DNA from: Kangiellaceae bacterium
GTDB lineage: Bacteria; Pseudomonadota; Gammaproteobacteria; Enterobacterales; Kangiellaceae
Direction: 5' to 3'
Assembly (NCBI GenBank): GCA_030590405.1
Contig: JAUUYO010000002.1
Coordinates: 1-32,212 of the forward strand
DNA: 32,212 nt
The translations under genes were made by a program, and so were the position numbers. Below the pieces are notes generated by a model. It worked only from the letters and a program-made list of their open reading frames with translations. It was not told the origin of the DNA and made no database searches. Positions 16,430-25,309 of the stretch are shown here, in pieces (position 1 is the first letter of the stretch; the number at the start of each line of letters is the position of its first letter).

Positions 16430-17251
16430 TTATAGCTTCTTATGGGATAATACTGGAAATTCTTTTCGCAAAACGGCTTGTTTTTCTCTGTCCAGGTTGG
16501 CCAGTACATAACCTTCACCAAAAGCCAACTCATCAATCACCTCTCCCCAGGGCGAGACAATACAAGAATGTCCCCAAGTTTGTCGACCGTTTTCATGTTG
16601 ACCACCTTGTGCTGAAGCGACGAAATAACAGAGATTCTCAATTGCGCGCGCTTTAATCAAAACTTCCCAATGTGCCTTACCGGTTTTATAAGTAAATGCA
16701 GCTGGCATGATCAAAATCTCACAACCTTGTTCGGAATGTTTTCTAAACAATTCTGGAAAACGAAGATCATAACAAACTGCCAAACCAATTTTTCCCCAGG
16801 GCGAGTCAAAATTGACCACCTGTTGACCTGGCCTGGTATATTTTGATTCACAATAACTGCCCTGTTCATCTCCCACCATCACATCAAACAGGTGAATTTT
16901 GTCATACCAGCTCACCACTTCGCCCTGGCTATCAAAAACATAACAACGACCAAATGGGCGCATCGATTCATCGGATTCGATGGGATGGGTTCCGGCAACG
17001 ATCCAAAGTTTAAGTTGCTTGGCAAGCTGACTTAGCATTAACTGAAGTGGCCCATCTTGGTGCTTTTCAACATACTCAAACTTGTCCTGCTCTTTAATCC
17101 CCATCAGAGCAAAATATTCTGGTAACACAACAAGCCTGGCACCGTCACTTGCTGCTTGAGTTATTAACTGGCTGGCCTGATTTAAGTTTTTATCGAAGTC
17201 GGCACTTGAAATCATTTGCAACGCGGCAATTTTGAGATCGGTATCAGGCAT
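16430..17251 (-). CDS. Nitrilase-superfamily amidase (Nit1/omega-amidase-like)
   Basis: A 273-residue carbon-nitrogen hydrolase with the complete catalytic set: Glu45 in VVLPEYF, Lys118 in YDKIHLFD and the nucleophile Cys160 in AVCYDLRFPE. The closest group by motif is the Nit1/deaminated-glutathione amidase and omega-amidase branch. There the enzyme removes amide groups from toxic side-products such as deaminated glutathione or alpha-keto acid amides in the cytoplasm. No signal peptide. I start at ATG 17251, with GGGAG ten bases upstream; a TTG at 17260 would add three residues but lies too near that site. The gene begins 32 bases after yhdP, a neighbourhood shared by many gammaproteobacteria, and is probably in the same transcript. 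Confidence 0.9.
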   Translation of the reverse strand: MPDTDLKIAALQMISSADFDKNLNQASQLITQAASDGARLVVLPEYFALMGIKEQDKFEYVEKHQDGPLQLMLSQLAKQLKLWIVAGTHPIESDESMRPFGRCYVFDSQGEVVSWYDKIHLFDVMVGDEQGSYCESKYTRPGQQVVNFDSPWGKIGLAVCYDLRFPELFRKHSEQGCEILIMPAAFTYKTGKAHWEVLIKARAIENLCYFVASAQGGQHENGRQTWGHSCIVSPWGEVIDELAFGEGYVLANLDREKQAVLRKEFPVLSHKKL

Positions 17252-17283
17252 GGTAGGCAAACTCCCGGTTGAATGAGTTCATA

Positions 17284-20200
17284 TCAAAGGGATAAAGGAA
17301 CAAGTTCTTCGACCTGTGTTTCTTTTTCTGGTTTTTTTTCTGGTTTTTTTTCTGGTTTGTTTTGATTAGTTTTATTTTCTGATTTCTCATTAGCTTCTGG
17401 CTCTTTATTGATTTCTATCACATCGCTGGCTGGTGTTTCAGATTCTGGAGTTAGCTCTGTCTCTGGTATTAATTCAGACTGATATTCAACTTTTACTTTT
17501 TCTTTTGAGGTTTTAATGGTATCAACTTGAACTTCGTCAAAACTTCCATGGACTCGATAATCGATACGAGTCGCCACTTCGACCGCTGGCTCCATCAGCT
17601 TATCTAATAAGTAGACGATAATCCCAGTGGTCGGCTCGATCGCCCATGCGGCTAAAACAGGAAGACTGGATGTCAGATGAGGCGTGATCACTGCAACTTG
17701 CTCAATTTTTTCATTTTTTATATCAGTATATCCGTATAATTTAACATCCGCGACATTGCCTTTAATACTGAGATTTTCTGTGGATATAACGCCATCACGT
17801 AATTGAAAAGCCCCCTTTATAGAATCATAAAAGAAACCTTTTTTATACACATCTTTAAAATCAAAAGTTAATTTACGAATAAGCGACTGAAGATTAAACA
17901 AGGAAAATAGCCTCCCTTTTTCATCACTGATTTCACTTAAATAGCCTTTACCCAGTTGAAGTTGCATATCGCTTTCAACCGCTGAATAATCGAATTCCCA
18001 CGGTGCATCTTGCCAGGACAAACGAGCAATAAGCTGCGCTGAACTGTCTTCGATTGATGCATCCACATCCCATTTTTTGAGCAATGAGCCAACATTGGGA
18101 GTTTGCAGTTCAAACTGAACATTGGTACTGGTTTGCGCGTCTTTGGCTTCTAACCAGCTTCCCGATAAAACTAAGTCATGTTGTTTGCTTTTGGTGATTC
18201 TGCTGGAAAAATGAATCCCTTGATTTTGCTTTCTTAATTGAAAATTAATTTTCCCGTAATCTTTTTGCTGGATAATGCAATCGTTACACAGGATATCCAT
18301 ATCGACAAAATCAAGAGGCGATAATACTGTTTTTTTAATTGCCGTTTTTTTAGTCCCAGTTTCTTTAGTCGCCGTTTTTTCCGTTTGTTCAAATAATCCC
18401 TCTGCAAACTGTAGATTAATATTACTTAGTGTTGCTTGCCATGGCTTGTGAGAGTTTAAAACTAAAACAAGTTCTCCCTGAGCGCTTTGCAAATTAACTT
18501 GCCAAGGGTTATTGAGTCGTTTATCTATCTGCAAACGACTTTTGTTAATCATCATCAAAGCACTTTGTAACTGTTCAACATTGACATCTATCGACTCAAA
18601 CACCAGTTCCTCGCTGGCCTCTTCTTGTGCTTGTGATGTTGATGTATTAAATCCTTGAATAAACCTAAGCCAGGATTGAACATTCATTTTCTCAAAATCA
18701 CCATACACTCGTAAGCCAGGCTGAAGCTCCCCCTGATATTCATTTTTTCGATTGATAAAAAACATGCCGCCATAACTTATCGATGTCGGTTTTTTTTCTG
18801 TTTCTGTCTGCTTTTTCAAAGATGCGGTCTGCTTTTTCAAAGACGCGGCCTGCTCTTCTAAAGAAACCCCACCAACCTCATCCCAATACCACCTTCCATC
18901 CATACCCTTCCATTTTATTTCCCCAGTAGAGTGTTTGGCTAACTCCAGGGTGAGAAAAACTTCTTGCTGTTCTTCTGCCTGCTTGCCAAATTTATCTGGG
19001 AAATCAATGGATAATCCTTTCAGATCTGATTGAAATAAAACTCGGGTTGTCTCGGGCTTATCAGCGGGAGAAAAATGGATCAAAGCAGAAAAATCGGTTT
19101 GCCCTTTAAAGTATTTTAACCAACGTTCACCGATAAAGTAGCTGATACCGGCAGCCGGTAATAAACCTTTAACATCCAGACTCAATTGCGGTGATGAGGG
19201 TTTATCTTGACCAGTTAATGTTACCTCCAATTTTTTGCCTAAATAAAACGCTTCGATATCACTCTTTACAATACCTTCTTCAGTAAATTTAACCTCTCCG
19301 GAAAGGTTGTCGACTGAGATAACCGAAGTTTGAATTTTTGAAGCCTTCGGTTGAAGCCTGACACCGCCATTGAGCGACACTTGTCCTTTATCAGAAAGCC
19401 CCACGCGCAACTCGAGGTTGGTCTGCATTTTTCCGGAATAGTCGATAGCTTGCAAGGAATCCGAAATAAATTTAATCGGTGTTTGGCTGAGTAATTTTCT
19501 GGCAGAATTATTTTTACTCATCACCTTAAGAGAAAGCTCTAGTATCGGCTCTGCTAATGAAAAATCCCGGGCAATCGCGCGAGCTTTAATCACTTGATTA
19601 TTCATCGATTTCGCATTGCTGGCAAGAATATCCATACCATTGCCTTCAAATAATAATTTAGCGTTCAGCTCAGTAGCCACAGGCCAATCCGGCAAGTATT
19701 GATAGGTTGCATTTTCCAATATGCCCAGCGCCACAAATAAGCCGTTATTGTTAGCAAATGGAAAGTCTTTTAACGGGCCGCGAACAACCGATTTTATCAA
19801 GGGCAAAGAGCCTGACTTAATGCTCGCATCTAAATAACTGACTAAATTTTTAGACATTACTCCAACAGGCAAATATTGCGATTTGTTGGTTCCGTTGACA
19901 TCCGTCAACTCCGTGTAAAGCGATAACACCGGTTCATCATCCTGATAAAAAAACACCGAGCGAGCTTGAATATTGAGATCAGCATTCGATAAGAAGAAAT
20001 GCTCTACATTCAAATGGATTTGTTCTTGCTGGTTATATGACCAGCTAAAATTAGAATTGAGTTGTTCGGCTTTTATCGCGTGTCTAAATAATTCGCCAAA
20101 TTCCAAATCAATATTGCTGCCGTTCAGGCTGACCTGCCCCCCTAATTTATCAAGTTTCACTTTGCCCGATAAACCATTAGCTCTTGGAAAATTATTCCAG

Positions 20201-21567
20201 CGAGCATAACTTAGCTCTGAAAATGTAAAATCAATCGTTGGCGATTGCCATACGTCACTTTGTTTTTCAATCGACAAATGAAATAGGTCAAAAGATAATG
20301 AAAAGTCGGCCTGTTTAAAAAAATTGGTATATTCTTGTTTATCGTCCGATATATGACCAAAATAATTAGCAAGGGATGCAAGAGAAAAATTTTCTGTGAC
20401 CAGTTCCCAGGAAATATTTTGATTTTTGGATTGTTGATATTTTACATATACATCAGGCAAGACGGATTTATTAATCAGCTCACGGTTCTTGGATTCGCTA
20501 TCATCAGATTTGCTGTCATCAGCATTGACAGTATTAGTCGATGGCGTTTGCAGCGATAAATCATGGATCGACAAATAACCTTGCTGGCTATCATCATGTT
20601 GCCAGGAAATCATGGTTGATAAGTGATTTTTTATTCCTGTCTCGTCAGGTTCTGACCAGCTGGCATCATCTAGCGCCACCAGAGCTTTAACTGACTGCCA
20701 ATGGCTATCGCGCCAGGTTCCCCAAAACTGCCACGACAAATCCCCTGAATTCGACCGAGCAATAGGAAAAGAATCCAACCAGGGTAGATCGGCAATACTG
20801 ATATTGGAGCCACGTAAATAAATTTCTGAATAACTATTTTTTAATTTTGGATCGCCATAAATTTCAGTGACTAACGAAATCTCTCCCGAACCACCATAAT
20901 CCAGTTGACCGGATAGTTGATGTGCCGAACCAAATTTTTCAACCTTGATCAAATCAATATGATAATCAAACGGAATCCCTTGAAGAGTTAATAACTTCAG
21001 ATTGGAATCAGTAATAGATATTTGCCTTTGACCGAAAAGTATGTCAATCAATTTTTGACTGGTATCTTCCAGATTGATTTCGGTAGATGCTTTGTTTGAT
21101 TGATTATCCGAAAACACATTACCAGCATCTAACTTAACGCCTAATTTTCGATCGATATAGAATTTGAGATTAGCATGGTCAATCACAATTTCCTGAGTCG
21201 AAAATCGTTGATCCCAAAGCGAAGTAATCATATCAAAGTAGAGCGAAACATCGCCAACTTCAACGATATTATATTCGCCATTATCGGATTTTATTGAAAA
21301 ATTTGACAACGCAATAACTGGACCTTGTATGCTCCATTGCGCTGAAATTTTTTCGACCTCAATATTAATGTCATAGGTTTTTTCTACCCAACTGACGATT
21401 TCTTTTTGATAGCGATCGATTTGCGGAAGTAACAATCCTAATATTACATGGATCAAAGCGGCCAGAATAATTAAGCTGGCAAACAGCAACCAGAGTTTGT
21501 TAACACAATAGCCAAATAATCGGATACCGAGACTACGTTTTTTTTGCTTGGAAGAATGCTCGTTCAT
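17284..21567 (-). CDS. yhdP: AsmA-like lipid transport protein YhdP
   Basis: A 1427-residue protein, longer than E. coli YhdP (1266). Residues 24-48 are a single inner-membrane anchor. The remainder is a long beta-rich periplasmic body of the AsmA/DUF3971 type that ends in an AsmA-like C-terminal region (from about 1150, with KGYLSEISDEKGRLFSLFN). Together with TamB and YdbH, YhdP carries phospholipids from inner to outer membrane, probably through a hydrophobic groove. Differences from the usual protein are Ala/Lys/Thr-rich inserts (near residues 905-930 and 1065-1085) encoded partly by tandem DNA repeats, and a 75-residue Pro/Glu/Lys tail with PEKK repeats. Its ATG follows the rng stop by two bases, so it is coupled to RNase G. 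A frameshift is unlikely because the frame is open throughout. Confidence 0.93.
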   Translation of the reverse strand: MNEHSSKQKKRSLGIRLFGYCVNKLWLLFASLIILAALIHVILGLLLPQIDRYQKEIVSWVEKTYDINIEVEKISAQWSIQGPVIALSNFSIKSDNGEYNIVEVGDVSLYFDMITSLWDQRFSTQEIVIDHANLKFYIDRKLGVKLDAGNVFSDNQSNKASTEINLEDTSQKLIDILFGQRQISITDSNLKLLTLQGIPFDYHIDLIKVEKFGSAHQLSGQLDYGGSGEISLVTEIYGDPKLKNSYSEIYLRGSNISIADLPWLDSFPIARSNSGDLSWQFWGTWRDSHWQSVKALVALDDASWSEPDETGIKNHLSTMISWQHDDSQQGYLSIHDLSLQTPSTNTVNADDSKSDDSESKNRELINKSVLPDVYVKYQQSKNQNISWELVTENFSLASLANYFGHISDDKQEYTNFFKQADFSLSFDLFHLSIEKQSDVWQSPTIDFTFSELSYARWNNFPRANGLSGKVKLDKLGGQVSLNGSNIDLEFGELFRHAIKAEQLNSNFSWSYNQQEQIHLNVEHFFLSNADLNIQARSVFFYQDDEPVLSLYTELTDVNGTNKSQYLPVGVMSKNLVSYLDASIKSGSLPLIKSVVRGPLKDFPFANNNGLFVALGILENATYQYLPDWPVATELNAKLLFEGNGMDILASNAKSMNNQVIKARAIARDFSLAEPILELSLKVMSKNNSARKLLSQTPIKFISDSLQAIDYSGKMQTNLELRVGLSDKGQVSLNGGVRLQPKASKIQTSVISVDNLSGEVKFTEEGIVKSDIEAFYLGKKLEVTLTGQDKPSSPQLSLDVKGLLPAAGISYFIGERWLKYFKGQTDFSALIHFSPADKPETTRVLFQSDLKGLSIDFPDKFGKQAEEQQEVFLTLELAKHSTGEIKWKGMDGRWYWDEVGGVSLEEQAASLKKQTASLKKQTETEKKPTSISYGGMFFINRKNEYQGELQPGLRVYGDFEKMNVQSWLRFIQGFNTSTSQAQEEASEELVFESIDVNVEQLQSALMMINKSRLQIDKRLNNPWQVNLQSAQGELVLVLNSHKPWQATLSNINLQFAEGLFEQTEKTATKETGTKKTAIKKTVLSPLDFVDMDILCNDCIIQQKDYGKINFQLRKQNQGIHFSSRITKSKQHDLVLSGSWLEAKDAQTSTNVQFELQTPNVGSLLKKWDVDASIEDSSAQLIARLSWQDAPWEFDYSAVESDMQLQLGKGYLSEISDEKGRLFSLFNLQSLIRKLTFDFKDVYKKGFFYDSIKGAFQLRDGVISTENLSIKGNVADVKLYGYTDIKNEKIEQVAVITPHLTSSLPVLAAWAIEPTTGIIVYLLDKLMEPAVEVATRIDYRVHGSFDEVQVDTIKTSKEKVKVEYQSELIPETELTPESETPASDVIEINKEPEANEKSENKTNQNKPEKKPEKKPEKETQVEELVPLSL
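18806..18868 (-). repeat. 21-bp in-frame tandem repeat inside yhdP
   Basis: Units at 18806-18826 and 18827-18847 differ at one base; a third, more diverged unit is at 18848-18868. Each encodes a seven-residue SLKKQTA-type unit, so copy-number change keeps the frame. It lies in a poorly conserved linker. Confidence 0.8.
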
Positions 21568-21569
21568 TA

Positions 21570-23036
21570 TCAGATCAAAACCACATCAAACTGCTCTTGA
21601 GTGTAGAGAGGCTCGGCCTGAAATCTAACCGGTTTATTGATCATCGACTCTAATTCTGCTAAATGATTGGTTTCTTCATCTAACATTCTATCCACGATTT
21701 CTTGCGAAGCAAGTACCAGGTATTTTTTGGCCTCATAAGCCATCGCTGAACGATGCAGTTCTCGTAAGATTTCATAGCAAATGGTTTGCGCAGTTTTGAT
21801 GCTGCCACGACTATCACAGGTCGGGCAGGTTTCACACAAGATGTGCTCTAAACTCTCTCGACTTCGTTTACGCGTCATTTGCACCAGGCCAAGCGTTGAT
21901 ACTTCTGAAATATGCGTTTTAGCATGATCTTTACTCAGCGCCTTTTCAAGAGTGCGCAGTACCTGTCGTTTGTGCTCCTCTTCTTTCATATCAATAAAAT
22001 CAATTATTATCATACCGCCCAGATTTCTTAATCTCAACTGTCTGGCCAGTGATGAGGCCGCTTCCAGATTGGTCTTAAAAATGGTGTCTTCCAGGTTTCG
22101 ATAACCAACAAATGCGCCAGTATTTACATCGATGGTAACCATTGCTTCGGTTTGTTCAATGATCAAATAACCACCCGATTTCAGCTGCACTTTTCGTTGC
22201 AGTGATTTTTCAATATCATCTTCCACGTTATACATATCAAAAAGTGGTCGTTCGCCAGTATATAGCTCTACACACTTGCTTAAACTGGGAATAAAATCAG
22301 TAAGAAACTCTAACAAGCGTTGATGAACTGACTCTGAATCAATTCTGATTTTTTCGACATCTGAGGGGACCAGGTCTCTGACAAAACGCAGCGCCAAATC
22401 TAAATCTTCATGCACCAGAGAGGGCGCTCTTGCTTGCTGAATTTTTAATGTGATCTGCTTCCATAGCTTCAGCAAAAATTCAGAATCTCTGACTAGCTCT
22501 TGCTTATCGGCACCTTCAGCCGCAGTTCTGACGATATAGCCCGAAGTTTCACCATCACCTTGCTTAAGAATATCTTTTAAACGCTGCCTTTCCTGTTCAT
22601 CATCAATTCGCTGAGAAACACCAATATGCTGATTAGCAGGCATTAACACCAGATAACGAGATGGAATGGTCAGCTGGGTAGTTAATCGTGCCCCTTTGTT
22701 TCCCAATTCATCTTTAATGACTTGTACCGTAATAGTTTGCCCATCATGTAACAACTCAGTGATATCCGGAGGTTGAATTTTATTGTCATCGATTGATTCA
22801 TCTTCGGAGACTGGCAATACTTCGGCGGCATGCAAAAAAGCCGAACGCTCACGGCCAATATTAATAAACGCCGCCTGCATCCCGGGCAAAACTCGGATCA
22901 CCTTGCCACGATATATGTTACCGACTAAGCCTCGGCTGGATGCCCTCTCAATAAACAACTCTTGCAGCATGCCATTTTCCAGCACAGCCGCTCGGCTTTC
23001 TTGAGGAGTCATATTAAATAGTATTTCTTCTTTCAT
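21570..23036 (-). CDS. rng: Ribonuclease G
   Basis: A 488-residue protein of the RNase E/G family, the length of E. coli RNase G (489). The S1 RNA-binding domain covers about residues 37-125 (GNIYRGKVIRVLPGMQAAFI). The catalytic magnesium ligands D303 (VTIDVNTGAF) and D346 (IIIDFIDM) and the zinc-link cysteines C404-P-T-C407 fall at the positions numbered in E. coli RNase E. It matures the 5' end of 16S rRNA and degrades some mRNAs. No long C-terminal degradosome scaffold is present, which separates it from RNase E. The gene lies in the conserved mreCD-maf-rng-yhdP series. A 129-base gap with a tandem repeat precedes it, so it may have its own promoter. Confidence 0.97.
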   Translation of the reverse strand: MKEEILFNMTPQESRAAVLENGMLQELFIERASSRGLVGNIYRGKVIRVLPGMQAAFINIGRERSAFLHAAEVLPVSEDESIDDNKIQPPDITELLHDGQTITVQVIKDELGNKGARLTTQLTIPSRYLVLMPANQHIGVSQRIDDEQERQRLKDILKQGDGETSGYIVRTAAEGADKQELVRDSEFLLKLWKQITLKIQQARAPSLVHEDLDLALRFVRDLVPSDVEKIRIDSESVHQRLLEFLTDFIPSLSKCVELYTGERPLFDMYNVEDDIEKSLQRKVQLKSGGYLIIEQTEAMVTIDVNTGAFVGYRNLEDTIFKTNLEAASSLARQLRLRNLGGMIIIDFIDMKEEEHKRQVLRTLEKALSKDHAKTHISEVSTLGLVQMTRKRSRESLEHILCETCPTCDSRGSIKTAQTICYEILRELHRSAMAYEAKKYLVLASQEIVDRMLDEETNHLAELESMINKPVRFQAEPLYTQEQFDVVLI

Positions 23037-23075
23037 TGTCTCTCGCTCTCACGCCATCTCAGACGGAGATTTCAT

Positions 23076-23116
23076 ATCATTTAACGGGTCAATCATTTAA
23101 CGGGTCAATCATTTAA
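23076..23116. repeat. 16-bp tandem repeat between maf and rng
   Basis: ATCATTTAACGGGTCA at 23076-23091 is repeated exactly at 23092-23107 and partially (nine bases) at 23108-23116. On the minus strand each junction presents TTGACC, a -35-like hexamer, so the array could duplicate part of an rng promoter. No good -10 is evident. Confidence 0.75.
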
Positions 23117-23165
23117 GTTTATAATCACTCAGTGAGCTAATAAATAATATTGATTCTGATTGCTT

Positions 23166-23750
23166 CTAAAATTTTTCCAATAATTTGGCAGTCTCAAATA
23201 AGGGCAGTCCAACAACGCCGGAATAACTGCCAGAAATCATCTTGACGAAGCTGGCTGCATAACCTTGAATACCATAACTACCGGCCTTATCCATGCAGTC
23301 ACCAGTATTTACATAATATTCGATTTGTTGCTCCGATAAGCTGGCAAAGCTTACATCGGTGATCGAGGTCACCAGCTCCACCTTTTTGCTATTTTTCACA
23401 ACGACACAACTAATCACTTGATGAGTTGCCTCGGATAACCTTTTTAACATGTTGACCGCATCTTGCTTATCCGTCGGTTTACCCAATATCTGATCCGCTA
23501 AGACAACACTTGTATCCGCCGCCAGCAATGGTATATCGTGTATTCTAGCGGAATGTGACCATCCTGCGTCGGCTTTCTCATAAGCCATTCGACTCACATA
23601 ATCGCAGGGGGTTTCATCTTTTTTAACCGTTTCATCAATATCAACAGGAATACAGTCAAACGAAACCCCAATCTGCTTGAGCAAAGATTGCCGTCGAGGT
23701 GATTTTGAGGCTAAATATAGTTGCATTGTTTTATTCAAATTTATCGTCAT
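23166..23750 (-). CDS. maf: Maf nucleotide pyrophosphatase (YhdE type)
   Basis: A 194-residue protein of the Maf/HAM1-like fold. Landmarks are LYLASKSPRRQSLL at residues 11-24 (substrate-binding SxSPRR), the catalytic aspartate in LAADTSVVL, and the GSYGIQGYAASFVKMISGSYSGVVGLPL segment near the C-terminus. This matches E. coli YhdE, which hydrolyses dTTP and UTP and modified pyrimidines to monophosphates, more closely than YceF. The start could be ATG 23750 or the internal ATG eight residues later, directly before the conserved core. Neither has a clear ribosome binding site; the internal one matches the family's usual N-terminus better. The gene lies 31 bases after mreD. Confidence 0.94.
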   Translation of the reverse strand: MTINLNKTMQLYLASKSPRRQSLLKQIGVSFDCIPVDIDETVKKDETPCDYVSRMAYEKADAGWSHSARIHDIPLLAADTSVVLADQILGKPTDKQDAVNMLKRLSEATHQVISCVVVKNSKKVELVTSITDVSFASLSEQQIEYYVNTGDCMDKAGSYGIQGYAASFVKMISGSYSGVVGLPLFETAKLLEKF

Positions 23751-23781
23751 CAGTGTGATTGTTATAACGGCCTTGCCAGTT

Positions 23782-24267
23782 TTAAATACAAAATTTTCGC
23801 CTGACGTCTCTCAGAAAAATAAAGACCCAGGGCCAAAATAACATTGCCCCAAGCAAAGGCGTCCAGTAATCAAAATCAGTTGAAACAGGCTGTACAAAAC
23901 CTCTAAGAATACGCCCTAGTAACATATGAAGACCAATCACCACCGCAATATTGACTGACTGCTTCCAGCGGGGAAATAATCTTAAGCGATGATAAGTCAT
24001 CTGGACCAAGTAAGCGATTAATGCAAAGGTCATGGCGTGAATACCAAACAGGGTACCATATAAAACATCGACAAAGAGGCCAACCACCCAGCCGACCATC
24101 ACCCCCACTCGGTTGGGCACCGCCATCACCCAATAAACCAATACCAATGCAACCCAGTCTGGCTTAAATGGGTCAATCACCTGCCACCAAGGCAGTACAT
24201 TCATAAACATGGCACCAGCAAATGAAAGTAGAATAACAAAACTGCCTTTTGATTCTGTTTTAACCAT
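23782..24267 (-). CDS. mreD: Rod shape-determining protein MreD
   Basis: A 161-residue integral membrane protein (E. coli MreD 162) with about five hydrophobic segments. The family pattern WWQVIDPFKPDWVALVLVYW is followed by the NRVGVMVGWVVGLFVDVLYGTLFG segment. It is part of the elongasome, working with MreC, RodA and PBP2 in side-wall peptidoglycan synthesis. Its ATG overlaps the mreC stop by one base (TAATG), which implies translational coupling. The sequence looks intact. Confidence 0.95.
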   Translation of the reverse strand: MVKTESKGSFVILLSFAGAMFMNVLPWWQVIDPFKPDWVALVLVYWVMAVPNRVGVMVGWVVGLFVDVLYGTLFGIHAMTFALIAYLVQMTYHRLRLFPRWKQSVNIAVVIGLHMLLGRILRGFVQPVSTDFDYWTPLLGAMLFWPWVFIFLRDVRRKFCI

Positions 24268-25112
24268 TATTCAAGCCCTTGCTCGAAATTATCGGTCCAA
24301 ACTAATAATACCGAATCGAGTTGCTCAAGTCTTGCAGCAGGTTTGGCAAAAATAATGGCGTAGGCCTTTCCCGGATCATGCTCGACCTTAGTTACAGTTG
24401 CCACCGGATACCCGATCGGAAATTTTTGTCCTAGACCAGAACTAATTAAGATATCACCCACTTTAATGTCTGTTGTATCGGTTACATTTTTTAACAATAA
24501 CTGGTTAATTCGGCCACTTCCTGCTGCAATTGAGCGAATGTTGTTTCTCGTCACTCTTACTGGAATAGCATGGCTGGCATCTGAAATCATCAACACTCTG
24601 GCGGTTGATGCGTAGACCGAAATTACCTGACCAACTACCCCATTTGCATCAATCACTGTTTGTCCCAAATAAACATCGCTGAGCGAACCCTTATTAATCA
24701 CAAATTCCAAAGCATAGGGATCGTTGTCAATCTGTATTATTTGGGCCAGTAATCGGCGCTCTAATGCTTCGTTTTCAGTTCCTAATAAATTTCTCAGACG
24801 GGCATTTTCAGCTTGTAGCGCAATATACTTTTGTAGCTGCGCTTTGAGGATATTGGATTCATCAACCAGTTTTTGATTTTCCTGATGTAGTTGAGAACGA
24901 GTGACTAATGATTCCCCACTCCAGGAAAAAAATTCCTGGGGTATATCGGCCAAATAAATAATCGGCGTTACCAAAGTGCCTAAAGTGGCACGTAAGCCTT
25001 GAAGGTGCTTTTGATAATGGTCGACAAACATCAAAATACCCGACATCACCACTACGATGAACAAGCGAGTCGAATGAGATGCACCTTGAGAAAATAGGGT
25101 CTTAATTGGAAT
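24267..25112 (-). CDS. mreC: Rod shape-determining protein MreC, with an apparent non-standard start
   Basis: MreC spans the inner membrane once and organises the elongasome through its periplasmic beta-barrel domain. The transmembrane helix (LFIVVVMSGILMFV), the coiled coil that follows and the beta domain (GQTVIDANGVVGQVI, RVLMISDASHAIPV, SSGLGQKFPIGYPVATV) are all present. The frame continues upstream into PIKTLFSQGASHSTRL, which matches the family's N-terminal cytoplasmic segment (E. coli KPIFSRGPSLQIRL). Between the in-frame TAG at 25145-25143 and that segment there is no ATG, GTG or TTG; the best placed codon is ATT at 25112, with AAGG close upstream. The first standard start is TTG 25064, just before the membrane helix and without a ribosome binding site. 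I place the start at 25112 tentatively; a sequence error is the alternative. mreB does not precede it. Confidence 0.88.
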   Translation of the reverse strand: MPIKTLFSQGASHSTRLFIVVVMSGILMFVDHYQKHLQGLRATLGTLVTPIIYLADIPQEFFSWSGESLVTRSQLHQENQKLVDESNILKAQLQKYIALQAENARLRNLLGTENEALERRLLAQIIQIDNDPYALEFVINKGSLSDVYLGQTVIDANGVVGQVISVYASTARVLMISDASHAIPVRVTRNNIRSIAAGSGRINQLLLKNVTDTTDIKVGDILISSGLGQKFPIGYPVATVTKVEHDPGKAYAIIFAKPAARLEQLDSVLLVWTDNFEQGLE

Positions 25113-25168
25113 ATTCCTTAAGTTAAGCGATATTATCCTTAACTATTTGAAATTACGGCTTTTTTGCT

Positions 25169-25197
25169 ATTTTAGCCTATTATGGGCGGCGACTCAA
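25169..25197 (-). promoter_or_regulatory. Sigma-70-type promoter of mreC
   Basis: On the minus strand TTGAGT (25197-25192) and TAAAAT (25174-25169) are separated by exactly 17 bases. Nine of twelve hexamer positions match the consensus. It would start a transcript about 50 bases before the proposed mreC start, so mreCD has its own promoter. Confidence 0.6.
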
Positions 25198-25278
25198 AAT
25201 TAACTTCTCATGAAGCGATTTTTTATCTTAATTCAATACCACTTCAAGCTTGACTGTACTACTCAGTTAATTGCTAAA

Positions 25279-25309
25279 CTGAATAGATAAATCCAATAAA
25301 TCTATTCAG
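25279..25309 (-). terminator. Candidate terminator hairpin after pqiC
   Basis: CTGAATAGAT (25279-25288) and ATCTATTCAG (25300-25309) form a perfect 10-bp inverted repeat with an 11-base loop. The repeat overlaps the last codons of pqiC. The minus-strand tail is only moderately U-rich, so termination efficiency is uncertain. Confidence 0.5.

Noticed and set aside
18806-18868. The tandem repeats in yhdP and at 9606-9635 as a CRISPR array
   Set aside because: Units are contiguous without spacers, and no cas gene is present.
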